From JADGRB01 sp963835825 (GTDB lineage: Bacteria > Myxococcota_A > Polyangia > Fen-1088): a stretch of DNA of 64,000 bases. This document shows positions 42,079 through 53,941 of the stretch, piece by piece. Within the stretch, counting starts at the first letter, position 1; every line of letters begins with the position of its first letter. A program made the translations under genes and the position numbers. A model generated the notes under the pieces. The model had not been told where the DNA came from. It saw only the letters and a list, made by a program, of their open reading frames with translations, and searched no databases. The DNA is taken from positions 496,001 through 560,000 of the forward strand of contig CAWIGZ010000002.1 of NCBI GenBank assembly GCA_963835825.1, given 5' to 3'.

Positions 42079-44004
42079 GTGAGGGCACGCGCCTCGACAA
42101 CGACCGTCGTCTCGACCGTCGCTGTGGCCCTCCTGGCAGGCGGTTGCGGCGCCGCACGGCCGGCGGGCCGTGCCGTCGCGACAGGCGAGCCGATGGTCCC
42201 GACCCCGGCGCGGGTTCGCAGCAACATCCTGCGGGGGGACTATGCCGGCTCGGCGCGTTGCGCCAGCTGCCACGCGGAGATCACCGCGGCTTGGCAACGC
42301 TCGCCGATGCATCTCATGACGCGGCTGCCGGAAGGGGCGCACATCCGGGCCCCCTTCGACGGGACGACGTTTCGGTTCAAGGACGACACCGCGCGCCTCA
42401 CGGAGAAGGACGGGGAGCGGTTCGTCGACCTGACGTCGGCGGGCGGCGGCCGCCACCTCTATCGGGTCACCCGGGTCATCGGAGGTCGGTATCGCGAGGA
42501 CTTCGCCGGCGTCGAGGTCGGCACCGGCGCCACCGAAGGGGAGCGCGAGCTGCTCCTGCCAATTTCGTACGTCTTCGAGACGAAGAGCTTCCGCGTCAAG
42601 GGGTACTCGGTCCTGGTGACCGAGCGGCCAGGCCTGCACGCGGGCGGGGTCTGGAACCAGACCTGCGTCTTTTGCCACAACACCGTCCCGTACTTCGACG
42701 ATGTCTGGGGCGCGCTCTACGAACAGGCCGCAACCGGGGGGCGCGCGCCCGGATACCAGGGGGAGGTGGTCGACAGACTGCTGCCGCCCGAGCGCCGGTT
42801 TCGATTCGAGATCGGGGGCGACCGCGCCCTGCTCGACGCGGTCGACGCCGAGGTGACGGCGGTCGGCGGTGCGCCGTTTGCCGGGCGTTCGTCCGGTGCG
42901 GGCGCTGCCGAGGAGGTGCTCCGGCACGGAATTCACGAGCTGCGGGCGCGGTTCGGCGCGCGGCACTTCATCGAGGTCGGCATCGGCTGCGAGGCCTGTC
43001 ACGGCGGCAGCCGCGAGCACGTCGAGGATCCCCGGGTGCTCCCCGATTTCGCCCCCAAAAGCGCGTTCCTGGCGGCGCGGCCCCGGGTGGCGCGGGCCGA
43101 CGGCGAGGTGACGCGCGCCGAACGGATCAACCGGGTGTGCGCCCGCTGCCACCAGGTGCTGTTCTCGCGCTACCCGTTCACCTGGGAAGGGGGACAGCGG
43201 CGCGGCGACCACCCGGGCGGCAGCTCGATCACCTCCGGCGAGGGGCGCGATCTGTTGCTCGGCGGCTGCGCGCGCCAGATGTCCTGCGTCACCTGCCACG
43301 ACCCGCACGGCGAGGATCGGCGCGCCGACCTGGAACGGCTGGCCACGCCGGCCGGCAACGGCGTCTGCGTCCGCTGCCACGCACAGTATGGTCCGCCGGC
43401 GGCCCTGGCCAGGCACGCCCACCACGATCCGAACGGCGCCGGCGCGAGCTGCGTCGGGTGCCACATGCCGCGCAAGAACATGGGTCTCGGCTACGCGCTC
43501 ACCCGCTACCACCGGATCGGCCTCCCCGACGATCCGGTGCGGGTCGAGCGCGATCGTCCGCTCGAGTGCGCGCTCTGCCACGCCGACAAGACGGTCGGCG
43601 AATTGGTGACCACGATGGAAGGCTGGTGGGGGCGCAAGTACGATCGCGCCGCGCTGGCCGCGCTCTATGGCAGCCTCGACGCGCGGCCGCTTCCCGCGAC
43701 GCTGGAACGGGGCAGGGCGCACGAGCAGGCGGTGGCGCTGGCGACGCTGGGCGCGGCGCACGTGACGGCGGCGGCGCCGGCGGTCGCCCGGCAGCTGGTC
43801 AATCCCTTCCCGCTGGTGCGCTACTACGCCCGGCGGGCGCTGGAGGCGCTGCGCGGCCAGGCATGCGCCGTCGATCTCGAGCGGCCGACGCCGGAGATCG
43901 AGGCGGCCGTCCGGGCCTGCGTCCCGGAGGCGTTCGCGGCCGGGGCGACCTCGCCGGCGGCGGCCGCGCCGGCCCGCGGCGGCAACGACGTCGACGAGGA
44001 TTGA
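42079..44004 (+). CDS. Octaheme c-type cytochrome lipoprotein
   Basis: Lipobox LLAGGCG, then eight CxxCH sites: CASCH (~60), CVFCH (~195), CEACH (~303), CARCH (~353), CVTCH (~402), CVRCH (~429), CVGCH (~457) and CALCH (~496). 641 aa. The C-terminus (about 550-610) has HEAT-like helices such as ALATLGAAHVTAAAPAVARQ. Probably an electron-transfer protein at the envelope. It resembles decaheme/octaheme proteins with doubled CxxCH motifs; substrate unknown. GTG start. Confidence 0.85.
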   Translation: MRARASTTTVVSTVAVALLAGGCGAARPAGRAVATGEPMVPTPARVRSNILRGDYAGSARCASCHAEITAAWQRSPMHLMTRLPEGAHIRAPFDGTTFRFKDDTARLTEKDGERFVDLTSAGGGRHLYRVTRVIGGRYREDFAGVEVGTGATEGERELLLPISYVFETKSFRVKGYSVLVTERPGLHAGGVWNQTCVFCHNTVPYFDDVWGALYEQAATGGRAPGYQGEVVDRLLPPERRFRFEIGGDRALLDAVDAEVTAVGGAPFAGRSSGAGAAEEVLRHGIHELRARFGARHFIEVGIGCEACHGGSREHVEDPRVLPDFAPKSAFLAARPRVARADGEVTRAERINRVCARCHQVLFSRYPFTWEGGQRRGDHPGGSSITSGEGRDLLLGGCARQMSCVTCHDPHGEDRRADLERLATPAGNGVCVRCHAQYGPPAALARHAHHDPNGAGASCVGCHMPRKNMGLGYALTRYHRIGLPDDPVRVERDRPLECALCHADKTVGELVTTMEGWWGRKYDRAALAALYGSLDARPLPATLERGRAHEQAVALATLGAAHVTAAAPAVARQLVNPFPLVRYYARRALEALRGQACAVDLERPTPEIEAAVRACVPEAFAAGATSPAAAAPARGGNDVDED

Positions 44005-44010
44005 TCGCGC

Positions 44011-44016
44011 TACAAT
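44011..44016 (+). promoter_or_regulatory. -10-like TACAAT before the CobW-family gene
   Basis: TACAAT ends 8 nt before the GTG start, within the 20-bp gap after the octaheme gene, so the GTPase gene may also have its own promoter. Confidence 0.35.
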
Positions 44017-44024
44017 CGCGGCCC

Positions 44025-44969
44025 GTGTCCGCCGAGATCGCCGCCAAGCCACCCCTCGTCCTGCTCACCGGATTTCTGGGCGCGGGGAAGACCACCCTCT
44101 TGAACCGGGTGTTGGGCGCCCAGCACCACCGGCGAGTCGGGGTGATCATCAACGAGCTGGGGCGCATCGACATCGACACCCGCCTCGTCAAGAGCCGCTC
44201 CGGCGACGTGCTGGAGCTGGCCGGCGGCTGCGTCTGCCACGAGGTGCGCGTCCAGTCGGAGCTGTGGGCCGCCATCGCCGAGGTGGCGCGTCGCGCGCAC
44301 CCGGAGGTGGTGGTCCTGGAGACGACCGGCATCGCCGAGCCGTGGTCGATCCTCGACGGGCTGGAGGGGCTGGGCGACGCCGCGCCGGCCGTGGCGTCGG
44401 GGGTCGTCTGCGCGGTCGACGCGGAGGCCGGCGCGGGGCAGCTGGCGCGGCACGAAGAGGCGCGCGCGCAGATCGAGGCGGCCGATCGCATCGTCCTCAC
44501 CAAGCTGGATCTCGCCGCGCCCGACGCGGTCGTGGCGCTGCATCGCGAGCTCGGCCGCCGCAATCCGACCGCGGAGCGCGCCAGCTTCCCGCTCACCGAC
44601 GAGGCGACCGCCGAGCTTTGCCCCTGGCTGCTCGACGTCCGGGCGTCGTCGCGGGCGCGGCCGGCGCACGGGCCGCATCACCACGGCCAGCTGGCGGCGG
44701 TGGCCTACAGCGATTCGGCGGCGCTGCTGGGCGAGCCGCTGCTGGCCGTCGTGGAGAGCCTCGGGTCGAGGCTGGTGCGGGCCAAGGGGTTCGTCCACCT
44801 GGCCGGCGAGCCGCGCCGCGGATTTCTCGAGCGCGCCGGCCTGCGCACCGAGCTGCGCCTCGGCGAGCCGTGGGGTGATGCGCCGCCCGCGACCGAGATC
44901 GTCCTCATTGGCGAGGACCTCGACGACGGCGCCATTCGCCGGCAGCTCTGGGCCTGCCGGGGCAAGTGA
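44025..44969 (+). CDS. CobW/COG0523 family GTPase (metal chaperone)
   Basis: P-loop GTPase that delivers metal ions. Walker A LLTGFLGAGKTTLLN, Walker B VVLETTGIAEP, LTKLDLA (TKxD). The usual CxCC metal site appears as GGCVCHE, so a cysteine is replaced by His. A histidine-rich stretch HGPHHHG is before the C-terminal domain. 314 aa. It sits 20 bp after the octaheme gene and is likely co-transcribed. Which metal it serves is not visible. Confidence 0.88.
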   Translation: MSAEIAAKPPLVLLTGFLGAGKTTLLNRVLGAQHHRRVGVIINELGRIDIDTRLVKSRSGDVLELAGGCVCHEVRVQSELWAAIAEVARRAHPEVVVLETTGIAEPWSILDGLEGLGDAAPAVASGVVCAVDAEAGAGQLARHEEARAQIEAADRIVLTKLDLAAPDAVVALHRELGRRNPTAERASFPLTDEATAELCPWLLDVRASSRARPAHGPHHHGQLAAVAYSDSAALLGEPLLAVVESLGSRLVRAKGFVHLAGEPRRGFLERAGLRTELRLGEPWGDAPPATEIVLIGEDLDDGAIRRQLWACRGK

Positions 44970-45033
44970 GCCCGCCGTCCCCGGTCGCGCCGGCACCGTC
45001 CCGGGCGCACCCGGGGCCGTCGGTCCCGGCGCC

Positions 45034-46304
45034 TTACTTCTGAACGCCGACCGACTTCAGCGCTTCGAGCTTGCCGAGGTCGAGGCCCGCCACGGCCGCC
45101 TTGAGCGTGGCGAGCTCGACGCCGGTGCCGCGGGCGGCGACGACGAAGCGATCGCCGAGCACGACGGTGAACTCGTTGCTGCCGCCCGGGCGCTTCGACC
45201 CCTTCTCGTGGGTGAGCCGCCCGTCGACCTTGTCGGTCTTCTCGAACCCGTCGTCGTCCTCCCGCTCACCCTGCATGTTCATCCAGCCGGCCAGGCCCAT
45301 GAGGCCGCTGGCGCCGCCGGTGTCGGTGATCTCCAGCGTGACGTGCTTCCCGCGTGATCGCCGTAGACGCCCTCGGCCTTGGAGACGGACAGCCCGGCCA
45401 CGCCGTTCTTCTCGGCGCTGCCGCCGGTCTTGTCGAGGCCGGCGAACGTCGCCGGGACGAAGGGCTTGAGCTGATCGATGCCGAGCGGATCGACGCGCTT
45501 GCCGCCGCCGAGGATGGCGCCCAGCCCCTGCATCGCCGCCTGCGCCTGCGCGTTGGCGTCACCGCTCTTCTGCGCCGCCTCCATCTTCTTGCTGCTCTCC
45601 TCGGCCGCCTGACCCATCGCCTGCATCCGGCCGAGGAAGCTGTCCTTGTCGAACTGAACTTGACCTTGGCCGGGCGCCGCCGCCGAGCCGCCCGCGTGCG
45701 AAAGACCCTTGAACCCGCCGGCGGCCAGCATTCCGGCGCCGCCCACCGCGCCGCCCACGGCGCCGATGACCACCCACAACACGATCGCGCAGATGACGAT
45801 CACGACCGTGTAGCCGAAGGACTTCTCCTTCGGGTTCTTCATCAGGACCGGCAGGCCCAGGTAGAGCAGGTACAGGCCGTAGAACGAGGCGATGATCGCC
45901 AGGAGGCCGAGCGAGGTGAAGACCGTGAGGACGCCCGCCACCCAGGCCGGCGTGTAGGCGTAGACGGCCAGCTTCAGCGCCTGGGCGCTGCTCTTCTGGC
46001 CGCCGAAGCTGGGCGCCAGCGCGCTGATGATCAACGACAGGATGAAGATCCCCACCAGCGACAGCGCATAGGTGACCACCGCCAGCGTCAGGCCGGCGGT
46101 GAGCGGCACGTGGTAGGTCCCGACGAAGGGGATCGTGCGTCCGACGAACACACCGCCGACGAAGCCGGCGATCGGCGTGATGGCCGCCAGCGGCGCGACG
46201 TAGCCGATCATCAGATCGCGCGTCGAGGTCGTCTCCGCCTCGATGACCGGCCACTCGGCGTTCGGTTTGAGGCAAATCGCTTTGATGCGATCAATCATCG
46301 GCAT
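45034..46304 (-). CDS. Yip1-domain membrane protein (frameshifted)
   Basis: Five hydrophobic segments in the first 190 residues, beginning DRIKAICLKPNAEWPVIEAE, as in bacterial Yip1-domain proteins, then a Gly/Ala-rich linker and a soluble C-terminal domain (GVAGLSVSKAEGVYGD, then LEITDTGGASG, FTVVLGDRFVVAARG). A frame break near 45355 separates the two halves of the C-terminal domain. AAGGAGG lies 5 nt before the ATG. Role unknown. The soluble domain resembles a lipoprotein-type beta fold. Confidence 0.75.
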
Positions 46305-46428
46305 GGGCGCCTCCTTGATTCAGGGAACGAACGCAGCGATGGAACGTGCGGCTCCGTACAAAATTCCCGCAACCGGCAAGAGTTGACGACCTGATTGCCG
46401 CGATGAGCAATCGTCCGCCCGTGAGCGT

Positions 46429-46782
46429 CTACTTGAGGTCGAGGAGCTCGACCTCGAACAGCAGCGTGGCGTTCGGCGGGATGACGCCGCCGGCGCCGCG
46501 GGCGCCGTAGCCGAGGCCGGGCGGGATGAGCAGCGTGCGCTTGCCGCCGATCTTCATTCCCGCGATCCCCTCGTCCCAGCCTTTGATGACCTGGCCGCGC
46601 CCGAGCGCGAACGAGAAGGGGCTGCGGCGATCGTGGGAGCTGTCGAACTTGGCGCCCTTGGCGCCGTCCGTCCAGAGCCAGCCGGTGTAGTGCATCACGC
46701 ACGTCCCGCCGGTCGCCTCGGCGCCGGTGCCGGGCTGGGTGTCTTCGTACTGGAGTCCGCTCGCGGTGGTGGTCATCGCCAT
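46429..46782 (-). CDS. FKBP-type peptidyl-prolyl isomerase
   Basis: 117 aa, cytoplasmic. VMHYTGWLWTDGAKGAKFDSS, FALGRGQVIKGWDEGIAGM, IPPGLGYGARG and LLFEVELLDL are the standard FKBP blocks, including the active-site Tyr, Phe and Trp. No signal peptide. TATAAC lies 7 nt upstream of the ATG. Single gene between Yip1 and the ABC-F protein. Confidence 0.95.
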   Translation of the reverse strand: MAMTTTASGLQYEDTQPGTGAEATGGTCVMHYTGWLWTDGAKGAKFDSSHDRRSPFSFALGRGQVIKGWDEGIAGMKIGGKRTLLIPPGLGYGARGAGGVIPPNATLLFEVELLDLK

Positions 46783-46789
46783 GCGGCGG

Positions 46790-46795
46790 GTTATA
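46790..46795 (-). promoter_or_regulatory. -10-like TATAAC before the FKBP gene
   Basis: TATAAC, 7 nt before the ATG, no Shine-Dalgarno sequence. Confidence 0.4.
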
Positions 46796-46802
46796 TCGCA
46801 GA

Positions 46803-48656
<1,854 letters not shown>

Positions 48657-48657
48657 G

Positions 48658-50823
48658 TTATCCCTTCCGGTGCTTGTCTTTGGGGCGCGGGTGGGGCTTC
48701 GCGTACGAGGCCTTCATGTACGAGGGCTTCACGTAGGAGGGCTTCGCGTGTGCGTGGGTTTTGGCGTGAGAGTTGGGCTTCGCGCCGGGGAAAGGTTTCG
48801 CGTGCGGGCGTGGCTTCGCGCCGGCGGGCGGCTTCGACTGATGAGCCGACGCCGCGTGGGGCTCGGGCTTCACCGTGTGGGGCTCGGGCTTCACCGGGTG
48901 GGGCTCGGCTTTCACAGAATCGCCAGACTCCGTCTGGGGCGGTCGCCTGTCGCGCGCGGGCGAGAACGGGGCGAACCCGTCGCGGCGTTTCGAGGCGTGC
49001 TCGGGCCGCGCCGCGTGGGGCGTGAACGCCGGTTGGTGCTTGTCTTGACGTCTGGGGGCCTGCTCGGAGGCAGGCGCTGGCGCTGGCGGCCCCGCGTCGG
49101 CGCGCGCGATGACCACGTGGCGGGCGCGGGGATCGACCTCTGCGGCGGCGTCGGTGAACTCATGCGCGGCGTGACCGGCGATCTCGAACGTCGTCTCGTG
49201 GGGACCGATCCGGATCGCGCCCACCTCGCGCCGGGTGACGCCGCCGCGCCGGCAGATGAGCGGCAACATCCAGCGCGGATCGGCGTTGTCCTTGGCGCCG
49301 ATGTTCACGCGAAAGAGGACCGCCTCCTTCGACAGCTCGGCCCGGTCACGCGGGTGCGGGCGTTCGTTGCGGGCGCCGAAACCGCCATCCCGCGCGCCGC
49401 CGAAGCCGCGCTCGGTCTCGGGGCGCGGCGCCGTGACCGATTGAACGGCCTCGCCCGCCGGAAGGCGACCGAGCTCGCGCGCCAGGAGACGCCGGATCAA
49501 CGCCGGCGCCGGCAGCTCGGCCTCCAGGCGGAGCGCCAGCGCGTCGGCCCCTTCCGCCAGCGCCGGCTCGTCTCCGACCACCGGCTCCAGCAGCTCCGCC
49601 GCCAGTCGCTCCCGCGCCGCCGCCGCGATCGCCTCGCGCGAGGGGAGCGGCGTCCAGACCGGCTTGACGTGCGCGCTCATCAGAAGACGCTCCGCCTTGC
49701 GACGCTCTCCCATGGTCGAGATGATCACCGCCGTCCCCTTGCGGCCGGCCCTTCCGGTGCGGCCGCTCCGGTGGGTCAGCGACTCGGCGTTGAGCGGCAG
49801 ATCGGCGTGCACGATCAGATCGACGTCGGGGAGGTGCAGCCCGCGCGCCGCCACGTTGGTGGCGACCAGGATGCGCACCTCGCCGCGCCGGAGCTGGTCG
49901 AGCGCCCGATCGCGCTCGGCCTGCGCGCGGTCGCCGGAGATCGCCGTCGCGGCGAATCCGCGCGCGACCAGCGCCGCGTGCAGATCGGCGACCGCCTCGC
50001 GCGTGGTCACGAAGACGATCGCCCGCTGGCTGTCCGACGCCCGGAGCACGTTGACGACCGCCCCCAGGCGATCGCTCCCCGAGACCAGGTGGGCGACGTA
50101 GCTGATGTCGTCGTGGGCCTGAGAGGGTGGGGCGCCGCCCGGCTGCGAGCGGCGCGGATCGATGGCCACCGCGTCGCGCTGAAATCGCTTGGCCATCGCC
50201 CGGATCTCCGGCGGGATCGTCGCCGACAGCAGCAGCGTGCGTCGTTCGGCCGGCGCGACCTTGAGGATCGTCTCCAGATCCTCGCGAAACCCGAGGTCCA
50301 GCATCTCGTCGGCCTCGTCCAGGACGACCGCCTTCAGCCCGCCCAGCGGCAGCCGCTCGCGCCGCAGCAGATCGACCAGCCGCCCCGGTGTCCCGATGAC
50401 GACGTCGACGCCGCGCTCGAGCGTCCGCAGGTCGCCGCTCACCGGCGTGCCGCCCGTGAACGACGCCAGCCGCAGCCGCGTGTCGGCCAGCAGCCAGGCC
50501 AGCTCGCCCCGGACCTGCGTCGCCAGCTCGCGCGTCGGCACGATCACCAGCGCCGCCGGCTCGCCGCGCGACTTGCCGTAGGCGGGCATCGGCGCCGCGG
50601 GCGGCGCGCCTGCCTCGGCGCCGGGCGCGCCCAGCAGCGTCTCGGCGACGATCACCCCGAAGGCGATCGTCTTGCCCGACCCCGTCTGCGAGGAGACCAG
50701 CAGGTCCCGCCCGGCGACGGCCGGATCGAGCACCGCGGCCTGAACGCCGGTGGCGGTTTCGTAGCCGCGCGCCGCCAGCGCTTTGGCGAGAGCAGGAAGC
50801 AGGTTGAGCTCAGAGAAGTTCAT
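48658..50823 (-). CDS. DEAD-box RNA helicase with DbpA-type RNA-binding domain and basic repeat tail
   Basis: Motifs in order: Q-motif region, SQTGSGKTIAFG, PTRELATQV, GTPGRLVDL, VLDEADEMLDLGF, LSATIP, then IVFVTTREA, TNVAARGLHLPDVDLIVH and HRSGRTGRAGRKG. About residues 490-560 match the DbpA RNA-binding domain (VLFRVNIGAKD). The last 120 residues are low complexity, with repeated KPEPH and AKPSY-type units rich in Lys, Pro and His. 721 aa. Ribosome assembly or RNA remodelling is likely. The tail is probably disordered. Confidence 0.9.
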   Translation of the reverse strand: MNFSELNLLPALAKALAARGYETATGVQAAVLDPAVAGRDLLVSSQTGSGKTIAFGVIVAETLLGAPGAEAGAPPAAPMPAYGKSRGEPAALVIVPTRELATQVRGELAWLLADTRLRLASFTGGTPVSGDLRTLERGVDVVIGTPGRLVDLLRRERLPLGGLKAVVLDEADEMLDLGFREDLETILKVAPAERRTLLLSATIPPEIRAMAKRFQRDAVAIDPRRSQPGGAPPSQAHDDISYVAHLVSGSDRLGAVVNVLRASDSQRAIVFVTTREAVADLHAALVARGFAATAISGDRAQAERDRALDQLRRGEVRILVATNVAARGLHLPDVDLIVHADLPLNAESLTHRSGRTGRAGRKGTAVIISTMGERRKAERLLMSAHVKPVWTPLPSREAIAAAARERLAAELLEPVVGDEPALAEGADALALRLEAELPAPALIRRLLARELGRLPAGEAVQSVTAPRPETERGFGGARDGGFGARNERPHPRDRAELSKEAVLFRVNIGAKDNADPRWMLPLICRRGGVTRREVGAIRIGPHETTFEIAGHAAHEFTDAAAEVDPRARHVVIARADAGPPAPAPASEQAPRRQDKHQPAFTPHAARPEHASKRRDGFAPFSPARDRRPPQTESGDSVKAEPHPVKPEPHTVKPEPHAASAHQSKPPAGAKPRPHAKPFPGAKPNSHAKTHAHAKPSYVKPSYMKASYAKPHPRPKDKHRKG

Positions 50824-50859
50824 GCGGCGCGATGTCTACCGCACTTTTGCCGGGGAAGT

Positions 50860-52332
50860 TCACTCTGTGAACCCGTGCCCCCGTCGTTTCTCGTACGCCC
50901 GCAGATAAAGATCCCGATACGCGCCGGCCGCCCGCTCCCAGGAGAAGTCCTGCGCCATGGCGCGCTTCTTCATCGCCTCGATGTGCTTGGGGCGATCGAA
51001 CCAGGTCGAGACGGCCCAGCCGATGGTGTTGGCCAGCGACTCGGGGTTGAGGTCGGTGAACATGAAGCCCGTGCCGGTGGCGTTGGCCTCGTCGTAGTTC
51101 TGGACGGTGTCGACCAGGCCCCCGGTCGCCCGGACAATCGGCAGCGTCCCGTAACGGAGGCTGTACATCTGGTTGAGGCCGCAGGGCTCGAACCGCGACG
51201 GCATCAGGAAGAAGTCCGCGCCGGCCTCGATGCGGTGCGCGCGGCCGTTGTCGAACTTCAGCCAGGCCCGGAATCTGTCGCCGCGGTGGGCGTCGGCCCA
51301 GGCGAAGAATCGCTCGGCGTCGGGATCGCCGGTTCCGAGCAGCACCACCTGGACGTCCCAGCCGAGGATGCGGTCGAGGGCGTGCGCCAGGACGTCGAAG
51401 CCTTTTTGCGAGGTGAGTCGCCCGACCACGCCGAAGAGCGGAACGTCGGGACGGATGGCAAAGCCGGCCTCCTTCTGGAGCGCCGCCTTGCAGGCCGCCT
51501 TGCCGGACATCTTCTTGGCGTCGAACTTCTTCGGCAGGTGTTTGTCGGTGGCCGGGTTCCACTCGTCGACGTCGATGCCGTTCAGGATGCCGACCAGATC
51601 GCCGTCGCGGGCTCGCAGCACGCCGTCGAGGCCGCTGCCGTAGGGGCCGGTCTGGATCTCCCGCGCGTAGGTCGGGCTCACCGTCGACAGGAGCGTGCTG
51701 TGGTGGAGCGCCCCCTTGGTCAGGTTCATGGCGCCGAAGTGTTCGAGCTCGCCGGGGTTGTAGTGCTCGCGCCCGAGGCCGGTGATGAAGATGCCGCCGC
51801 CGTCGAACACCCCCTGGTAGGCCAGGTTGTGGATCGAGTAGATCGTCGCCGCCGCGTGCAGCGGCTGCATCCACTCGACGGTGTTGACGTAGACGGGCAC
51901 CAGCGCCGTCTGCCAGTCGTTGCAGTGGATGACGTCGGGGAAGAAGCCCAGCGCCTTGCACAGCTCCAGCGAGCCGCGCGACAGGAACGTGAACCGCTCG
52001 AGGTTGTCCGGGTAGCCCTCCGCCGGGGGCCCGTACAGATAGGGCCGGTCGAAGTAGCGGTTGAACTCCAGGCAATAGATGGGGACGTCGCTGTCGGGCA
52101 GCTTGCCGTGGCGGACGCGCGCTCGCGCCGAGCCCCACCACATCGGCACCGACAGCAGGCCGTCCAGCGCGTCGAGCTCGTTCCAGGGCATCCCGGCGTA
52201 GAGCGGCATGACCACCCGGACGTCGATCCCCAGCGCGCGCAGCGCCTTCGGCAGCGCCCCGGCGACGTCGGCCAGCCCCCCGGTCTTGGCGAAGGGGGCG
52301 CACTCCGAAGCGACGAACAGAACCTTGAGAAT
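50860..52332 (-). CDS. glgA: Glycogen (starch) synthase
   Basis: GT5 enzyme that extends alpha-1,4-glucan from ADP-glucose. N-terminal LKVLFVASECAPFAKTGG (the KTGG substrate loop), HCNDWQTALVP, SIHNLAYQG, the C-terminal VVGRLTSQKG, and PSRFEPCGLNQM (catalytic Glu region). About 490 aa. The conserved N-terminus begins at an ATT codon (52332); no ATG, GTG or TTG lies at that position, and an upstream CTG (52350) is in frame. So the start is unusual or a base is wrong. Follows the GH57 gene by 22 bp. Confidence 0.92.
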   Translation of the reverse strand: MLKVLFVASECAPFAKTGGLADVAGALPKALRALGIDVRVVMPLYAGMPWNELDALDGLLSVPMWWGSARARVRHGKLPDSDVPIYCLEFNRYFDRPYLYGPPAEGYPDNLERFTFLSRGSLELCKALGFFPDVIHCNDWQTALVPVYVNTVEWMQPLHAAATIYSIHNLAYQGVFDGGGIFITGLGREHYNPGELEHFGAMNLTKGALHHSTLLSTVSPTYAREIQTGPYGSGLDGVLRARDGDLVGILNGIDVDEWNPATDKHLPKKFDAKKMSGKAACKAALQKEAGFAIRPDVPLFGVVGRLTSQKGFDVLAHALDRILGWDVQVVLLGTGDPDAERFFAWADAHRGDRFRAWLKFDNGRAHRIEAGADFFLMPSRFEPCGLNQMYSLRYGTLPIVRATGGLVDTVQNYDEANATGTGFMFTDLNPESLANTIGWAVSTWFDRPKHIEAMKKRAMAQDFSWERAAGAYRDLYLRAYEKRRGHGFTE

Positions 52333-52354
52333 GGCGGCGGGCCCGGCCAGCGAA

Positions 52355-53939
52355 TCAGCTGGCGTAGATATGGTAGTCGATCTGCGGGAAGATGTTGTTT
52401 CGCGACTCGACGTCGGCCAGCCAGCGCTCGTTCACCTTGGCGCCGCGCAGATCGTCATAGAGCTTGTTGAACTGCACGATGTGCTGGTTGATCCGCTTGG
52501 TGGCGTACGGCACCGTCGTCCCGGTCCGCATGATGAACGTCCAGTCGCTCGACTGCGCCAGCATCAGCTCGCGCGCCGCCTGATTGAGCGCGCGGGTGGT
52601 GAGCGGGTCGGCGCTGGGGTGACGGCGCGCCAGCTCGATCATCCGCTCGCCGGCGGCGTGCAGGTGGCGGTAGGTCCAGGCGTTGCTCTCGTTGATCCAG
52701 TAGTCGTTGTAGCCCTTGGCGCCCCACGACGACGCGCAGGGGGTGGCCACCTGGTTGGTGTCGTAGCGATCGAGATAGTCGCCCGGCGTGATGCGTCTCG
52801 ACGTCGTGCTGGTCGAAGTGCATCTGCCGGAACACGTCGCCCAGGAAGATGGGACCCTCGTACCACCAGTGCCCGTACAGCTCGGCGTCGTACGGGCTGA
52901 CGATGATCGGCGGGCGGTTCATCTGGCCGCGCAGGCGGTTCACCTGCTTTTCGCGGTTGCCGCGGAAGTGCGAGGCGTGCAGGCCCACCTTGCCGCGCGC
53001 GATGTCCGGGTCGTAGACCCACTTGTCGTGCAGCTGGTTGTGGGTGATGGCGTGGTACTTGATGCCGGTGTACATCCGGTGCCCTTCCGGGTGGATGTAC
53101 GGCTTGATGTACTCGAGCGGCAGGTCGAAGCCGATGTCCCGGTAGAAGTCGCGGTAGTGCTTGTCGCCGGGGTAGCCCTCCTGGGCGCTCCAGACCTGCT
53201 CCGACGACTCCATGTCGCGGCCGAACGCGGCCACGCCGCTCGGGCAGTAGAGCGGGGCGTAGACGCCGTACTGCGGGCGGTTGTCGGCGAACAGGATGCC
53301 GTGGGTGTCGACGAAGAAGTAGCGGACGGCCGCCTCGCGCAGGAGCTCGTCGACGCCGGGGACGTAGCCGCACTCGCCCAGCCACATGCCGCGCGGGCGG
53401 TGGCCGAAGTTCTTCTCGAACAGATCGGCGGCGACGTGGATCTGGGCGCGGATGTTGGCCCAGTTGCGGTCCATGGCCGGGAAGAAGGCGTGCGTGGCCG
53501 TCGAGGTGATCACCTCGACGCGGCCGGCCTCCTCCAGGTGGCGGAAGGCCTTCACCAGATCGCCGCCGTGGCAGCGCCAGGTGTGGCGCAGCGAGCGGAA
53601 GCGGTCGGCGTACATATAGGCGAGCCGCTGGTAGTGGCGCTCGGGCCGCGTCCGGTCGATCTCTTTTTCGGCCAGCTCGATCAGCTTGTCGAGGTGCGCG
53701 GCGTAGCGGACCTTCAGCAGATCGTCGGTCAGCATGGTGATGAGCGGCGCCGACAGCGAGACGGTGCAGCGGTAGGGGACGTGATCGGCGATGAGCCCCT
53801 CGAACGTCTGCAGGAGCGGCAGGTAGGTCCCGGTGATCGCCTCGTACAGCCACTGCTCCTCCATCACCGTCGGATCTTCCGGGTGACGGACGAAGGGCAG
53901 GTGGGCGTGCAGAACCAGCGCGAAATAGCCGTTGGGCAT
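52355..53939 (-). CDS. GH57 1,4-alpha-glucan branching enzyme (frameshifted)
   Basis: Family 57 glycoside hydrolase of about 528 aa. Start MPNGYFALVLHAHLPFVRHP, the nucleophile block GMWLGECGYVPG (Glu), FFVDTHGILF, and the acid/base block PYDAELYGHWWYEG (Asp). A frame break near 52790 joins to ITPGDYLDRY and the C-terminal helices, which end just before glgA. Branches the glucan that GlgA extends. GGAG precedes the ATG. Sandwiched between DUF4912 and glgA. Confidence 0.88.
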
Positions 53940-53941
53940 CG

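Noticed and set aside
40345..44052. 1235-codon open frame on the minus strand opposite the octaheme gene
   Set aside because: Only the part after the ATG at 42015 matches a protein family (N-terminal half of the GIDE-like gene); the rest is antisense to the cytochrome.
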